Source of the DNA: Methylomonas sp. ZR1
Lineage (GTDB): Bacteria > Pseudomonadota > Gammaproteobacteria > Methylococcales > Methylomonadaceae
Reading direction: 5' to 3'
DNA: 64,000 nt
NCBI RefSeq assembly: GCF_013141865.1
Contig: NZ_RCST01000001.1
Location: 2,170,001 to 2,234,000, forward strand
Shown here: in pieces, positions 55,202 to 64,000 of the stretch
Numbering within the stretch: position 1 is the first letter of the stretch
Layout of the letters: every line of letters begins with the position of its first letter
The notes under the pieces: generated by a model
Database searches by the model: none
What the model saw: the letters and a program-made list of their open reading frames with translations, nothing else
What the model was told of the DNA's origin: nothing
Position numbers and translations under genes: made by a program

Positions 55202-55277
55202 TGGCGTCCCCACGGGGGTTCGAACCCCGGTTACCGCCGTGAAAGGGCGGTGTCCTAGGCCACTAGACGATGGGGAC
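55202..55277 (-). tRNA. tRNA-Glu (anticodon TTC), copy 2
   Basis: 76-base cloverleaf with acceptor GTCCCCA/TGGGGAC, anticodon stem CCGCC/GGCGG and loop CTTTCAC (anticodon TTC), T-arm GGGGTTCGAACCCC, and encoded CCA. It is identical to the copy at 55343-55418 and lies last in the gltX-tRNA-Ala-tRNA-Glu-tRNA-Glu series. Confidence 0.97.
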
Positions 55278-55342
55278 TAAGACTATTTTTTCAGAATGAC
55301 TTCTTCAACAAGAAGTGCCGGTTTAACCGACTTTAGCCAAGT

Positions 55343-55418
55343 TGGCGTCCCCACGGGGGTTCGAACCCCGGTTACCGCCGTGAAAGGGCGGTGTCCTAGG
55401 CCACTAGACGATGGGGAC
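55343..55418 (-). tRNA. tRNA-Glu (anticodon TTC), copy 1
   Basis: Same sequence as 55202-55277: loop CTTTCAC, encoded CCA, T-arm GGGGTTCGAACCCC. It is 21 bases from the tRNA-Ala gene on the same strand, so the three are probably processed from one precursor. Confidence 0.97.
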
Positions 55419-55439
55419 TCAGGACTAAATCAACTACTT

Positions 55440-55515
<76 letters not shown>

Positions 55516-55556
55516 GTAGTTGAGTCCTCGTATTATACGGATTTTCAGAGCTTTGT

Positions 55557-56963
55557 CTAGGAATTTTCTACATTCTTTATGTATCTGATCGCTCGCTCTA
55601 TTCTGTGCAAGGTTTTCTCTCTGCCCAATAGCGCTACAGTCAGGTCAATAGCCGGCGATACGCCGCTGCCGCAAACCGCTACACGCAAGGGCTGCGCAAC
55701 CTTACCCAGATTAAGCTGCAACTGCTCCGCGCTCTCCAATACCACTTGATGAAGGCCTGACGCTTCCCATTCGCCGATAGCGCTAAATTGCACCAGTAAA
55801 TGTTGCAATACATCGTCCACGCCCGCTTTGAAATTCTTCTTGGCGGCTTTTTCTTCGTAAGCGTCGAATTCCTTATAAAAGTATTCGCTCTCAGCGGCCA
55901 TATCCACCAGAGTTTTGCATCGCTCGCGCTGCGCTTTAACAACATCCGCCAGCGCCGGGCCGGTGGTCGGATCGATACCACGCTCCCCCATATGCCAAGC
56001 CAAATGCCGAGCAACATGTGCCGGATCGCTATTCATGATGTACTGGTGATTCAACCACACCAGCTTCTCGGTATTGAACGTGGACGCGGAAACGTTAACT
56101 TTTTCCAACTCGAACAAGGCCACCATTTCTTCCAAGGAAAACAATTCCTGATCACCGTGCGACCAACCCAACCGCACCAGATAGTTCAACAAAGCCTCGG
56201 GTAAATACCCGTCATTGCGGTACTGCATCACGCTGACCGCACCGTGGCGTTTGGACAATCTTGCACCGTCGGAACCTAAAATCATCGGCACATGCGCATA
56301 CACAGGCAATTGCGCACCCAAGGCTTTCAGAATATTAATCTGCCTGGGCGTATTGTTAACATGATCGTCACCCCGTATTACATGAGTAACCCCCATATCC
56401 ATATCGTCGACTACTACCGTCAGGTTATAGGTCGGCGTACCATCGGAACGGGCAATAATCAGATCATCCAGTTCCTTGTTGGCAACGACGATGCGGCCTT
56501 TTACTAAATCGTCGATAATCACTTCGCCCTGCTCCGGGTTCTTAAAGCGCACCACCCGCTCGCCTTGCGGATTGTCAACGCCATGCCGGCACTTGCCGTT
56601 GTAACGCGGCTTTTCCTTGTTGGCCATTTGCTGCTCGCGCAAAGCCTCCAACTCTTCGCGACTGCAGTAGCAATAATAGGCATCGCCCTGCGCCAGCAAT
56701 TGCTGAATGGCTTCTTTGTATCGATCAAAACGATGCGTCTGATAGAACGGCCCCTCATCATATTCCAAGCCTAACCAAGTCATGCCTTCCAGAATGGCAT
56801 TCACAGACTCCTGGCTGGAACGTTCAAGATCGGTATCCTCGATTCGCAAAATAAATTTGCCACCGTGTTTGCGCGCATACAACCACGAAAACAGAGCGGT
56901 TCTGGCACCGCCAACATGTAAATAACCGGTGGGACTGGGGGCAAAGCGGGTTCTAATACTCAT
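55557..56963 (-). CDS. gltX: Glutamyl-tRNA synthetase
   Basis: A 468-aa class I synthetase. ATG 56963 ([13 protein letters not shown]) is chosen over TTG 56969. The HIGH-like motif is [11 protein letters not shown] and the KMSKS-like motif [10 protein letters not shown] near 240. The zinc-type cysteine segment ([12 protein letters not shown]) is partly kept. It charges tRNA-Glu. The gene starts six bases after the Sel1 gene stop, and on the same strand it is followed by tRNA-Ala and two tRNA-Glu genes, a natural link between the enzyme and its substrate. Confidence 0.97.
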   Translation of the reverse strand: MSIRTRFAPSPTGYLHVGGARTALFSWLYARKHGGKFILRIEDTDLERSSQESVNAILEGMTWLGLEYDEGPFYQTHRFDRYKEAIQQLLAQGDAYYCYCSREELEALREQQMANKEKPRYNGKCRHGVDNPQGERVVRFKNPEQGEVIIDDLVKGRIVVANKELDDLIIARSDGTPTYNLTVVVDDMDMGVTHVIRGDDHVNNTPRQINILKALGAQLPVYAHVPMILGSDGARLSKRHGAVSVMQYRNDGYLPEALLNYLVRLGWSHGDQELFSLEEMVALFELEKVNVSASTFNTEKLVWLNHQYIMNSDPAHVARHLAWHMGERGIDPTTGPALADVVKAQRERCKTLVDMAAESEYFYKEFDAYEEKAAKKNFKAGVDDVLQHLLVQFSAIGEWEASGLHQVVLESAEQLQLNLGKVAQPLRVAVCGSGVSPAIDLTVALLGREKTLHRIERAIRYIKNVENS

Positions 56964-56969
56964 CGTCAA

Positions 56970-57413
56970 TTATTTAGTTGTTAAAAATTTCTTGGCATAT
57001 TCGCCGGGAATGGAGCGAGAGGCGTTTAAACGCATCGCCTGATAATTAAATTGCACGCTGCCTTTCGCTGCATCGTTTCTGCCCAGAATCGCCAGCGAGG
57101 TGGCATGTCCTTGTTTAGCGGCTTTTTCGTACCAATCGGTAGCCTTATCTCTGTCGCTATTCACACCCATGCCTCGATCATACATCGCACCCATCACCAC
57201 CTGAGCATCAAGCAAACCTTGATTCGCCGCCTTTTCCATCCACTCCGCGGCCTTGTGCTCGTCCTTCTCGAAACCCTCTCGGCCCAGTAAATACAGCGAT
57301 GCCAACTTGGCTTGAGCCTGCGCATTCCCCTGCTCAGCCATTTCTTTCACGCTGTCAGCCTTTACCGCACTGGCAAGTAAAAACATCGCACAGAAAAATA
57401 AAATCTTGCCCAT
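56970..57413 (-). CDS. Exported Sel1-repeat protein
   Basis: A 147-aa protein. ATG 57413 is preferred because GGAG lies about six bases before it. It has a signal peptide (ILFFCAMFLLASAVKA) cut before DSVKEMAEQG, then about three Sel1-like repeats (NAQAQAKLASLYLLG, DAQVVMGAMYDRGMGVNSDR, KAAKQGHATSLAILG). Sel1 repeats bind proteins; partner unknown. It is likely periplasmic. It precedes gltX by six bases, so the two are probably co-transcribed. Confidence 0.88.
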   Translation of the reverse strand: MGKILFFCAMFLLASAVKADSVKEMAEQGNAQAQAKLASLYLLGREGFEKDEHKAAEWMEKAANQGLLDAQVVMGAMYDRGMGVNSDRDKATDWYEKAAKQGHATSLAILGRNDAAKGSVQFNYQAMRLNASRSIPGEYAKKFLTTK

Positions 57414-57581
57414 TACATTCTCCAAGGAAGCCTAAGGATTAAAAACAAACCGGCATTATTTCACGGCGCCCGGCTAAGATGAACGCACTATTTAAAAATA
57501 AGGGATTGATGTTAGACTTAAGACACCAAGGCGGTACGCTAGGCCTTGTCGATGCAGAACAATAACCTGGAGAATCAATAC

Positions 57582-58766
57582 ATGAAAAGAAAACTTTTAT
57601 TCACGGCCACTCTGGCCGGAGCGCTGCTTTCCGGTTGCGCGACGCAGTCGAGCAATAATTTCCAGGCTTTCCAGCCTGAAGACCTTAACGCGCTGGTTAA
57701 ATCTGGAAAACTGGTACAAAAAACCAACAGTTTTTTCGTGATTAATGATTCGTCTTCATCCATGAGCCGTACCTATGTAAATTCTGCGGATTACAGCGGC
57801 ACCAAGCTGGATGTCGAAAAAAATCTGCTCAACAAGTTTAACAAATCCATTCCGGTTATGCCGCTGACATCCGGTTTGCGCAGCTTCGGTTTTGGCCCAT
57901 GCCTGTCTTGGGGCTCAACTTATCTCAACCAAGCCGTGCAAAATTACACTCAGGCCGGTTTCGAAACTGCAATTACCTCTCTACAATGCTCTAGCGGCGG
58001 CACCCCACTAGCCACGGCGCTAAGCGAGTCCGGCAAAGACATCACCTCTGCTCCCGGCAATATCGCCTTAATCGTTTTAAGCGACGGTATCGAGGAAGTC
58101 TCGCCCCTACCGACTGCCGAAGCGCTTAAATCCCAGTACGGAGACAAGCTATGCATTTACACAGTCTGGGTCGGTAATGACCAAGATGTGGCCGGACAAG
58201 CGGTGCTGCAAGACCTAGCCAATGCATCGGGTTGCGGATTCTCGACTACTGCCGAAGCGATCACCAGCGCCAAAGGCATGAGTGATTTCGTTAAAAACGT
58301 CTTCTTGAAAGCAGGCACACCCAAAGTGGCCGATTGCTCAACCCAAGACGACGACAAAGACGGCGTAAGCAACTGTGCCGATAAATGCCCTGACACCCCT
58401 AAAGGCGCTATCGTCGATAAAGACGGTTGCTGGGCGTTCCGCGGCCTACTGTTCGATTTCGACAAATCCGACGTCAAAGCCAAATACGGCCCGCTGATCC
58501 AAAACGCCGTGGAAGTCATGAAAATGAACCCTGGTTTGACCATAGAGATTCAGGGCCACACCGATAGTTACGGTAAAGATGCTTACAACCAAAAGCTTTC
58601 CGAGCGCAGAGCCAATGCAGTCAAAGCCGAGCTGATCAAACAAGGTGTGGAAGGCAAACGCCTGACAGCGGTTGGCTTCGGCGAATCCAAACCCGTCGAT
58701 ACCAATGAAACCGACGAGGGCCGTGCCTACAACCGCCGTGTCGAATACAAACGTACCGACCGCTAA
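57582..58766 (+). CDS. OmpA-family lipoprotein with VWA-like domain and TSP3 repeat
   Basis: A 394-aa lipoprotein. ATG 57582 follows GGAG; the signal ends in LLSGC. A von Willebrand A-like domain follows, with FVINDSSSSM near residue 50 (a complete DxSxS metal site), then TPLATAL (threonine) and LSDGIEE (aspartate). A thrombospondin-type calcium segment (DDDKDGVSNCADKCPDTPKG) leads to the OmpA domain (LLFDFDKSDVKAKYG, IEIQGHTDSYGKDAYN, LSERRANAVKAEL) that binds peptidoglycan. It probably sits in the outer membrane with the VWA part in the periplasm or at the surface. Ligand unknown. A strong terminator follows. Confidence 0.93.
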   Translation: MKRKLLFTATLAGALLSGCATQSSNNFQAFQPEDLNALVKSGKLVQKTNSFFVINDSSSSMSRTYVNSADYSGTKLDVEKNLLNKFNKSIPVMPLTSGLRSFGFGPCLSWGSTYLNQAVQNYTQAGFETAITSLQCSSGGTPLATALSESGKDITSAPGNIALIVLSDGIEEVSPLPTAEALKSQYGDKLCIYTVWVGNDQDVAGQAVLQDLANASGCGFSTTAEAITSAKGMSDFVKNVFLKAGTPKVADCSTQDDDKDGVSNCADKCPDTPKGAIVDKDGCWAFRGLLFDFDKSDVKAKYGPLIQNAVEVMKMNPGLTIEIQGHTDSYGKDAYNQKLSERRANAVKAELIKQGVEGKRLTAVGFGESKPVDTNETDEGRAYNRRVEYKRTDR

Positions 58767-58791
58767 ACGCTAAGCTTCCAGCTTAACGAAA

Positions 58792-58818
58792 CCAGGGAGG
58801 CCCAGGCCTCCCTTTTTT
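58792..58818 (+). terminator. Rho-independent terminator after the OmpA-family gene
   Basis: Stem GGGAGGC / GCCTCCC (with a CCAG loop), followed by a run of T on the + strand, about 25 bases after the stop. Confidence 0.9.
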
Positions 58819-58954
58819 ATGTCCAGATCAATCAAATGGGCTCAGCATCGTTCGCGCTTGTTGCGGTCCGTAAACTCAATACACACTCGATGTGTGCATT
58901 TAGCCGAACCCCGCCTATCCCCGCTCCCAGAAATACAATGCGTCAAACGCCAGT

Positions 58955-61900
58955 TCAATATCTGACCAGCACAGTTTCGCTAGACAGCAAGCGCCGCAGG
59001 CGGATCAGGAGTTCATCGCTAGGGCGCACGCGCCAGTCGTCGCCCAATTGCAGGATGGCTTTGTTGGCCGCAGTGCGGTACTCGATTTGGATTGGACATT
59101 GACCGCCGCAGAATGGCGTCAGTGTGGTCTGTAGATTTGCCAGCCAACCCGGCGGCAGGCCGCCATTGGCCAGGTCTATCGTTAATGTAATGCCGCGGGC
59201 ATATAATTCGCGCGCTTCTTCCATACTGTAGAGCTTCTCGGCAGTCATCCTAAGACTGTTGGTAAAGTCGTCCATTGCCAATGAACCTTCGGCAATCAGA
59301 ATCGTGTCTTTGCTGAGCAGGTTACGGTATTTGTCGTATATATTGCTGAAGGCCGCCACTTCCAGCCGGCCGGTACGGTCGTCCAGCGTTGCAAAGCCCA
59401 TCATCTTGCCTTGCTTGGTTTGCCGGGTACGCATTTCCACGATCAGGCCGGCAACACGCGCTTCCATTTTACCTCTGGACCGGCCGGCATCGACTTCCAG
59501 ACTGGCGAGCGAGCCGTGGGTGATATGTTTTAATTCCGGCAGATATTCGGCGATGGGATGGCCGGTCAGAAACAGACCCAAAGTCTGCTTTTCCGCTTCC
59601 AGCTTTTCTTTTTCGGTCCACGGCTCGACCACGGTGGAATAAGCTTCCGCTTCACCGTCGCTGACTTCCACTTGTACCGCCAAACCGAATAGATCGTTTT
59701 GACCGGCCAACGCCATTTTTCCGTGTTGTTCGGCCACTCGCAAGGCGGTAGTCAATTCAGCGAGATGCGCCGCACGATTTGGATCGATAGTATCCAGCGC
59801 TCCGGCTCTGATCAATGCTTCCAGGACCCGGCGATTGACCTTGCGCAAATCGACACGCTTGCACAGATCGTACAAGCCCGCAAACGCGCCGTTGGCAGCC
59901 CGTTCCTTTAATAAATCTTCAATCGCATTTTCGCCGACACCCTTGATCGCGCCGATACCATAAACAATCTGACCCTGGTCGTTTACCGTAAAACGAAAGT
60001 CGGAAACATTAATGTCCGGCGGGCAAATCTCCAGCTTCATCTCCCGGCATTCGTCGATCAAAACCACCACTTTGTCGGTGTTATCCATATCCGACGACAT
60101 CACCGCCGCCATGAACGCGGCCGGATAATGCGCCTTCAACCAGGCGGTCTGATACGCAACCAAAGCGTAAGCCGCTGAATGCGATTTGTTGAAACCGTAG
60201 CCGGCAAACTTCTCCATCAGGTCGAAAACATAAGTCGCGATCGCGGCATCGATCTGGTTCGCTACCGCGCCCGACATGAATTTTTCCCGCTCCTTGGCCA
60301 TTTCCTCCGGTTTTTTCTTACCCATCGCCCGCCGCAACATATCGGCGCCACCCAAGGTGTAACTGGCCAATTCCCGGGCAATCTGCATCACCTGCTCCTG
60401 ATACAGAATAACGCCATTGGTGGGTTTTAAAATCGGTTCCAGCAAGGGATGCGCATATTCAGCCTTGGCGCCGTGCTTAACGTTGATGTAGTCGTCTACC
60501 ATGCCCGATTCCAAGGGGCCCGGACGGAATAATGCCACCAGCGCGATAATGTCGTCGAAGCAATCGGGCTTTAGTTTTTTGATCAACTCCTTCATGCCAC
60601 GCGACTCGAGCTGAAACACCGCGGTAGTCTGGGCATTTTTTAATAATTCATAGCTGGGCATGTCGTCGCGCGGAATCTGGCTTATATCCACCGGCTCTTC
60701 ACCGCGTTGCACGCGCTGGCGATTGATGGTTTGCAGCGCCCAATCAATGATCGTCAAGGTTCGCAAACCCAGGAAGTCGAATTTAACCAAGCCTACCGCT
60801 TCGACATCGTCCTTATCAAACTGCGTGACCAGATTGCCGCCGCCCTGCTCGCAATACAAAGGGCTGAAATCGGTGAGTTTGGTCGGCGAAATCACCACAC
60901 CACCGGCGTGTTTACCGGCATTCCGGGAGATGCCTTCCAGCGAACGCGCCATATCGATCAGCGCTTTGACCTCTTCCTCGGTGTCGTACAACGCCTTCAA
61001 TTCCGCGCTGTCTTGCAAGGCCTTATCCAGTGTCATGCCGATCTCAAAGGGAATCAATTTTGCCAGCCTGTCCACAAAACCGTAGGCGTGACCCATCACC
61101 CGCCCCACGTCGCGAATCACCGCCTTGGCCGCCATCGAGCCGTAGGTAATAATCTGCGATACATGATCGCGGCCATAGTGACGGGCCACGTAATCGATGA
61201 CCTCATCGCGGCGTTCCATGCAAAAGTCGATATCAAAGTCGGGCATCGATACCCGCTCCGGGTTCAAGAACCGTTCAAACAGCAAATCAAATTCGATGGG
61301 ATCAAGGTCGGTAATCTTCAACGCATACGCCACCAAAGAACCTGCACCGGAACCCCGCCCCGGCCCTACCGGTATCGCATTGTTCTTGGCCCACTGGATA
61401 AAGTCGGCAACAATCATGAAATAGCCGGGAAAACCCATTTGGGTGATCACGTTCAGCTCAACTTCCAATCTTTCGTCATAGACTTTGCGGTTTTCCGCGA
61501 AGCTGCCCTTGCCTACCGGCGGGTATTGAACGAGTCGTTCTTCCAGGCCCTGGCGCGAAGCATGCTTGAAATAGTCGTCCAGAGTCATGCCTTCAGGCAC
61601 CGGGAAATCGGGCAAATAGTTTTCGCCCAGGGTCAATTCGACATTGCAGCGTTTGGCAATTTCCACACTATTGGCCAAGGCCTCCGGAATATCGGCAAAC
61701 AATTCGGCCATTTCCTCGGCGGTACGCAAATATTGCTGGGCGGTATAATTTTTCGGCCGGCGGCTATCGTCCAGCACCCGGCCCTGATGGATACAGACCC
61801 TCACTTCATGCGCATCGAAGTCGTTTTTACCGATAAAGCGCACATCGTTGGTGGCGACGACCGGCAATTCCAGTTCGGAAGCCAAATCCGCCGCGAGTTT

Positions 61901-62443
61901 AATGTAACGCTCCTCGTCCGTTTTACCGACCCGCTGCAATTCCAGGTAAAAACTGTTTGGAAACAAATCCCGCCAATATTCGGCACAGCGTTTGGCTTGC
62001 TCGGCATTTTCCGCCAGCAAAGCTTGGCCGACGTCACCATCCATCGCTCCCGATAACACGATCAAACCCTCATGATTCTCGGCAATCCAGTCTTTGTGCA
62101 GCATCGGTATCCCTTGGTGCTGCCCTTCCTGGTAGCCTCTGGAAATCAGCTCGGTCAACGTCACATAGCCTTTTTGATTGCGGGCCAACATAGTCAGGCG
62201 AAACGGCGAGGCCGGCTCGTCAGGATTGAAAATCAGCGCATCGGCGCCGATCAAGGGTTTGATGCCGGCACCCTGCGCCGCTTTATAGAATTTAACCAGC
62301 GAGAACAAATTGCTTTGTTCGGTAATCGCGGCCGCCGGCATTTGATACTCAGCCAGTTTCTTCACCAAGGGCTTGATTCTGACGATACCGTCAACCAGGG
62401 AGAACTCAGTATGAATACGAAGATGAACAAAACTCGGCGTCAT
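58955..62443 (-). CDS. dnaE: DNA polymerase III alpha subunit
   Basis: A 1162-aa DnaE1-type polymerase. The PHP domain opens VHLRIHTEFSLVDGIVRI. Catalytic acids lie in GRGSGAGSLVAYAL and PDFDIDFCMERRDEV near 390-420. Later come NAGKHAGGVVISP, ATYVFDLMEKFAGYGFNKSHSAAYAL (helix-hairpin region) and an OB-fold near 1000 (ARVAGLIVEMRTRQTKQGK). It replicates the chromosome. It follows rnhB by six bases in the conserved lpxA-rnhB-dnaE order, with lpxB missing from its usual place. The gene is intact. Confidence 0.97.
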   Translation of the reverse strand: MTPSFVHLRIHTEFSLVDGIVRIKPLVKKLAEYQMPAAAITEQSNLFSLVKFYKAAQGAGIKPLIGADALIFNPDEPASPFRLTMLARNQKGYVTLTELISRGYQEGQHQGIPMLHKDWIAENHEGLIVLSGAMDGDVGQALLAENAEQAKRCAEYWRDLFPNSFYLELQRVGKTDEERYIKLAADLASELELPVVATNDVRFIGKNDFDAHEVRVCIHQGRVLDDSRRPKNYTAQQYLRTAEEMAELFADIPEALANSVEIAKRCNVELTLGENYLPDFPVPEGMTLDDYFKHASRQGLEERLVQYPPVGKGSFAENRKVYDERLEVELNVITQMGFPGYFMIVADFIQWAKNNAIPVGPGRGSGAGSLVAYALKITDLDPIEFDLLFERFLNPERVSMPDFDIDFCMERRDEVIDYVARHYGRDHVSQIITYGSMAAKAVIRDVGRVMGHAYGFVDRLAKLIPFEIGMTLDKALQDSAELKALYDTEEEVKALIDMARSLEGISRNAGKHAGGVVISPTKLTDFSPLYCEQGGGNLVTQFDKDDVEAVGLVKFDFLGLRTLTIIDWALQTINRQRVQRGEEPVDISQIPRDDMPSYELLKNAQTTAVFQLESRGMKELIKKLKPDCFDDIIALVALFRPGPLESGMVDDYINVKHGAKAEYAHPLLEPILKPTNGVILYQEQVMQIARELASYTLGGADMLRRAMGKKKPEEMAKEREKFMSGAVANQIDAAIATYVFDLMEKFAGYGFNKSHSAAYALVAYQTAWLKAHYPAAFMAAVMSSDMDNTDKVVVLIDECREMKLEICPPDINVSDFRFTVNDQGQIVYGIGAIKGVGENAIEDLLKERAANGAFAGLYDLCKRVDLRKVNRRVLEALIRAGALDTIDPNRAAHLAELTTALRVAEQHGKMALAGQNDLFGLAVQVEVSDGEAEAYSTVVEPWTEKEKLEAEKQTLGLFLTGHPIAEYLPELKHITHGSLASLEVDAGRSRGKMEARVAGLIVEMRTRQTKQGKMMGFATLDDRTGRLEVAAFSNIYDKYRNLLSKDTILIAEGSLAMDDFTNSLRMTAEKLYSMEEARELYARGITLTIDLANGGLPPGWLANLQTTLTPFCGGQCPIQIEYRTAANKAILQLGDDWRVRPSDELLIRLRRLLSSETVLVRY

Positions 62444-62449
62444 GGCTGT

Positions 62450-63040
62450 TTAAACAAGATACTTTTTAACAGGAGCAAACGATTTTCGATGCTGCGGGCT
62501 AATCCCAAGCTGTTGTAAAGCTGCTAAATGCTGCTGGGTAGGATAGCCTTTGTGGATAGCAAAAGCATAACCGGGATACAGCCTATCCAGCGTCTGCATT
62601 TCCTCATCGCGGGCGACTTTGGCTAGGATCGAGGCGGCGGAAATTTCCGCAACCAGCAAATCGCCTTGTACGATAGCTTCGCCCGGTATATCCACTACCG
62701 GTAGCCGATTGCCGTCCACCTTGACCGCATCCGGGCGATATTCGAGTTGTGATACCGCCCGTTGCATCGCCACCATCGTCGCTTGCAGAATGTTGATAGT
62801 ATCAATTTCGCTAGCTTCAGCCCGGGCAACGGCCCAACACAAGGCATTGCTCTTGATCTGCTCGGCCAGCAGCTTGCGTTTCTTTTCGGTAAGTTTTTTG
62901 GAATCTGTTAAACCCGCGATGGGTCTGAGTGGATCGAGAATTACCGCAGCGGCGACCACCGGCCCGACTATGCAGCCGCGGCCAACTTCGTCGATACCGG
63001 CTATGCGTGGGGGGTTATCGGAGGATACCGCGTGTGACAT
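62450..63040 (-). CDS. rnhB: Ribonuclease HII
   Basis: A 196-aa RNase HII. The active site is [20 protein letters not shown], with the D-E pair; later [26 protein letters not shown] and [10 protein letters not shown]. It removes ribonucleotides from DNA. The only start (ATG 63040) overlaps the end of lpxA by 26 bases, a long overlap that suggests coupled translation. Length normal. Confidence 0.96.
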   Translation of the reverse strand: MSHAVSSDNPPRIAGIDEVGRGCIVGPVVAAAVILDPLRPIAGLTDSKKLTEKKRKLLAEQIKSNALCWAVARAEASEIDTINILQATMVAMQRAVSQLEYRPDAVKVDGNRLPVVDIPGEAIVQGDLLVAEISAASILAKVARDEEMQTLDRLYPGYAFAIHKGYPTQQHLAALQQLGISPQHRKSFAPVKKYLV

Positions 63041-63785
63041 TACGTAGAAAGCTGACCATATTGGAAAGTTCGTTACTTTCGCCGGCCATATCTTCCATTT
63101 CTTCGATGGCGTCTTCCAGACGCAGATTGTTTTTATAGAGGATCTTATAGGCTTTGCGAATCTGCCGAATCACTTCCGGCGGCACGCCGTTACGCTCCAT
63201 ACCCACCGAATTGATCCCGTGCGGGCGAGTGGGCCTGCCACCGACCATCACATATGGCGGAATGTCTTGAGTGATTGCGCTACCCATCGCCGAAAAACTG
63301 TATTCGCCGATTTTGGTAAATTGATGCACCAAGGTAAAACCGCCCAAAATAGCATGATCACCCAAATGCACATGCCCGGCAATCGAGGCGCCATTCGCCA
63401 TGATCACATGATCGCCAATTTCGCAATCGTGCGCCACGTGGGTGTAAGCCATGAACAAATTATCGCTGCCGATCAACGTCAATCCTCGATCTTGCTGCGT
63501 GCCACGGTGCATCGTACAAAATTCGCGTATTACATTGCGGTCGCCGATTTCCAGACGGGTGATTTCATCGGCGTACTTTTTATCTTGCGGGTCTTCGCCT
63601 ATCGAGGTGAATTGGTAGATCGTATTATCCTTGCCGATGGCGGTAGGACCTTTAATCACCACATGCGGCCCAATCTCGGTACCTGAATCTATCTGCACAT
63701 CCGGGCCAATAACCGAGAACGGCCCGACTTTAACGTCGTCCGCCAATTCGGCATTGATATGCACAACCGCTCTGGGATCTATCAT
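63015..63785 (-). CDS. lpxA: UDP-N-acetylglucosamine acyltransferase LpxA
   Basis: A 256-aa left-handed beta-helix protein, first enzyme of lipid A synthesis. Hexapeptide repeats run from [20 protein letters not shown] to [21 protein letters not shown] (catalytic His near residue 125), and a C-terminal helical domain holds [20 protein letters not shown]. It transfers a 3-hydroxyacyl chain to UDP-GlcNAc. It follows fabZ with its start codon adjoining the fabZ stop. It overlaps rnhB instead of being followed by lpxB. Confidence 0.97.
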   Translation of the reverse strand: MIDPRAVVHINAELADDVKVGPFSVIGPDVQIDSGTEIGPHVVIKGPTAIGKDNTIYQFTSIGEDPQDKKYADEITRLEIGDRNVIREFCTMHRGTQQDRGLTLIGSDNLFMAYTHVAHDCEIGDHVIMANGASIAGHVHLGDHAILGGFTLVHQFTKIGEYSFSAMGSAITQDIPPYVMVGGRPTRPHGINSVGMERNGVPPEVIRQIRKAYKILYKNNLRLEDAIEEMEDMAGESNELSNMVSFLRNVTRGILR

Positions 63786-64000
63786 TTATGCCTCTGCGGC
63801 CACGGCCGCACACATGATTTGCGCACTCGCGGCAAGTTCACCATCTACTTCCGCACGGCAATCGAAGGACCAGAGGTGACGCTTGTGTTTGATGTAAGTC
63901 ACTTCCAGACGCAATTGGTCACCGGGAACAACTTGCTTTTTGAAGCGGGCGTTATCGATGCCCGCCAAGTAATAAATCGTGCCTTTGCCCAATTGATCGT
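63786..64000 (-). CDS. fabZ: 3-hydroxyacyl-ACP dehydratase FabZ, C-terminal part (cut by window edge)
   Basis: The visible 71 codons encode the end of a hot-dog fold dehydratase: [21 protein letters not shown], then [21 protein letters not shown] and a C-terminal [16 protein letters not shown]. The catalytic His and Glu lie in the missing part. The frame is open to base 64000. FabZ supplies unsaturated acyl chains and lies directly before lpxA, as in most gammaproteobacteria. Confidence 0.93.
   Translation of the reverse strand, partial: DQLGKGTIYYLAGIDNARFKKQVVPGDQLRLEVTYIKHKRHLWSFDCRAEVDGELAASAQIMCAAVAAEA

Noticed and set aside
60707-62056. 449-codon frame opposite dnaE
   Set aside because: Antisense to dnaE, which is intact and conserved. 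No start signal or domain supports the other strand.

Overview
The window looks like chromosomal DNA of a gammaproteobacterium. The evidence is the gene orders fabZ-lpxA-rnhB-dnaE and yafS-like/rnhA/mltD, secA and trkA, and a split class II ribonucleotide reductase (nrdJa/nrdJb) as in Pseudomonas. The dense hairpin repeats and moderate GC recall methanotrophs of the Methylomonas/Methylobacter type, but that narrower placement is inference. Both ends cut genes: drmD at the left and fabZ at the right.

Positions 1 to about 26,480 form an accessory (defence) island. It opens with a class 1 DISARM locus on the + strand: drmD 3' end, drmMI, then drmA, drmB and drmC. Three extra small genes sit between drmMI and drmA: an antitoxin-like protein, a 359-aa protein I do not recognise, and a HicA-like protein. 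A decayed VapC fragment follows. On the - strand come a 1235-aa AlbA_2/P-loop NTPase that resembles animal SAMD9/SAMD9L proteins, a winged-helix/nuclease-like protein, a HelD/UvrD-like helicase with zinc ribbons, and an unusual tyrosine integrase with a small partner and a long structured gene-free leader. The island ends with a class II Fic protein that converges on a P4-type integrase. Beside this integrase lies a short sequence resembling the 3' end of tRNA-Ser, followed by a terminator. This is a plausible attachment site and island border.

Positions 26,500 to 31,200 are a gene-poor, repeat-rich zone. It holds a lipoprotein, a YggU/DUF167 protein flanked by two 360-bp direct repeats at an exact 960-bp offset, multi-hairpin elements, an unrecognised 285-aa protein and a DUF4258/DUF2283 pair.

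Positions 30,500 to 64,000 are mostly core genome. They include nrdJa-nrdJb behind two NrdR-like boxes, tRNA-Val, a diguanylate cyclase, a dicarboxylate symporter, a YchJ protein, glgP-trmL, secA and trkA. Next is a probable six-gene leftward operon: a pyrophosphohydrolase-like protein, tartronate semialdehyde reductase, hydroxypyruvate isomerase, a VOC protein and two coupled unknowns. After that come a Fur-box TonB receptor, a GIY-YIG protein, rnhA, mltD, and a Sel1 protein-gltX unit followed by tRNA-Ala and two tRNA-Glu genes. The window closes with a VWA/TSP3/OmpA lipoprotein and dnaE-rnhB-lpxA-fabZ.

All calls come from reading motifs and context by eye. No database search was possible, so identities of repeats and homologies are estimates.
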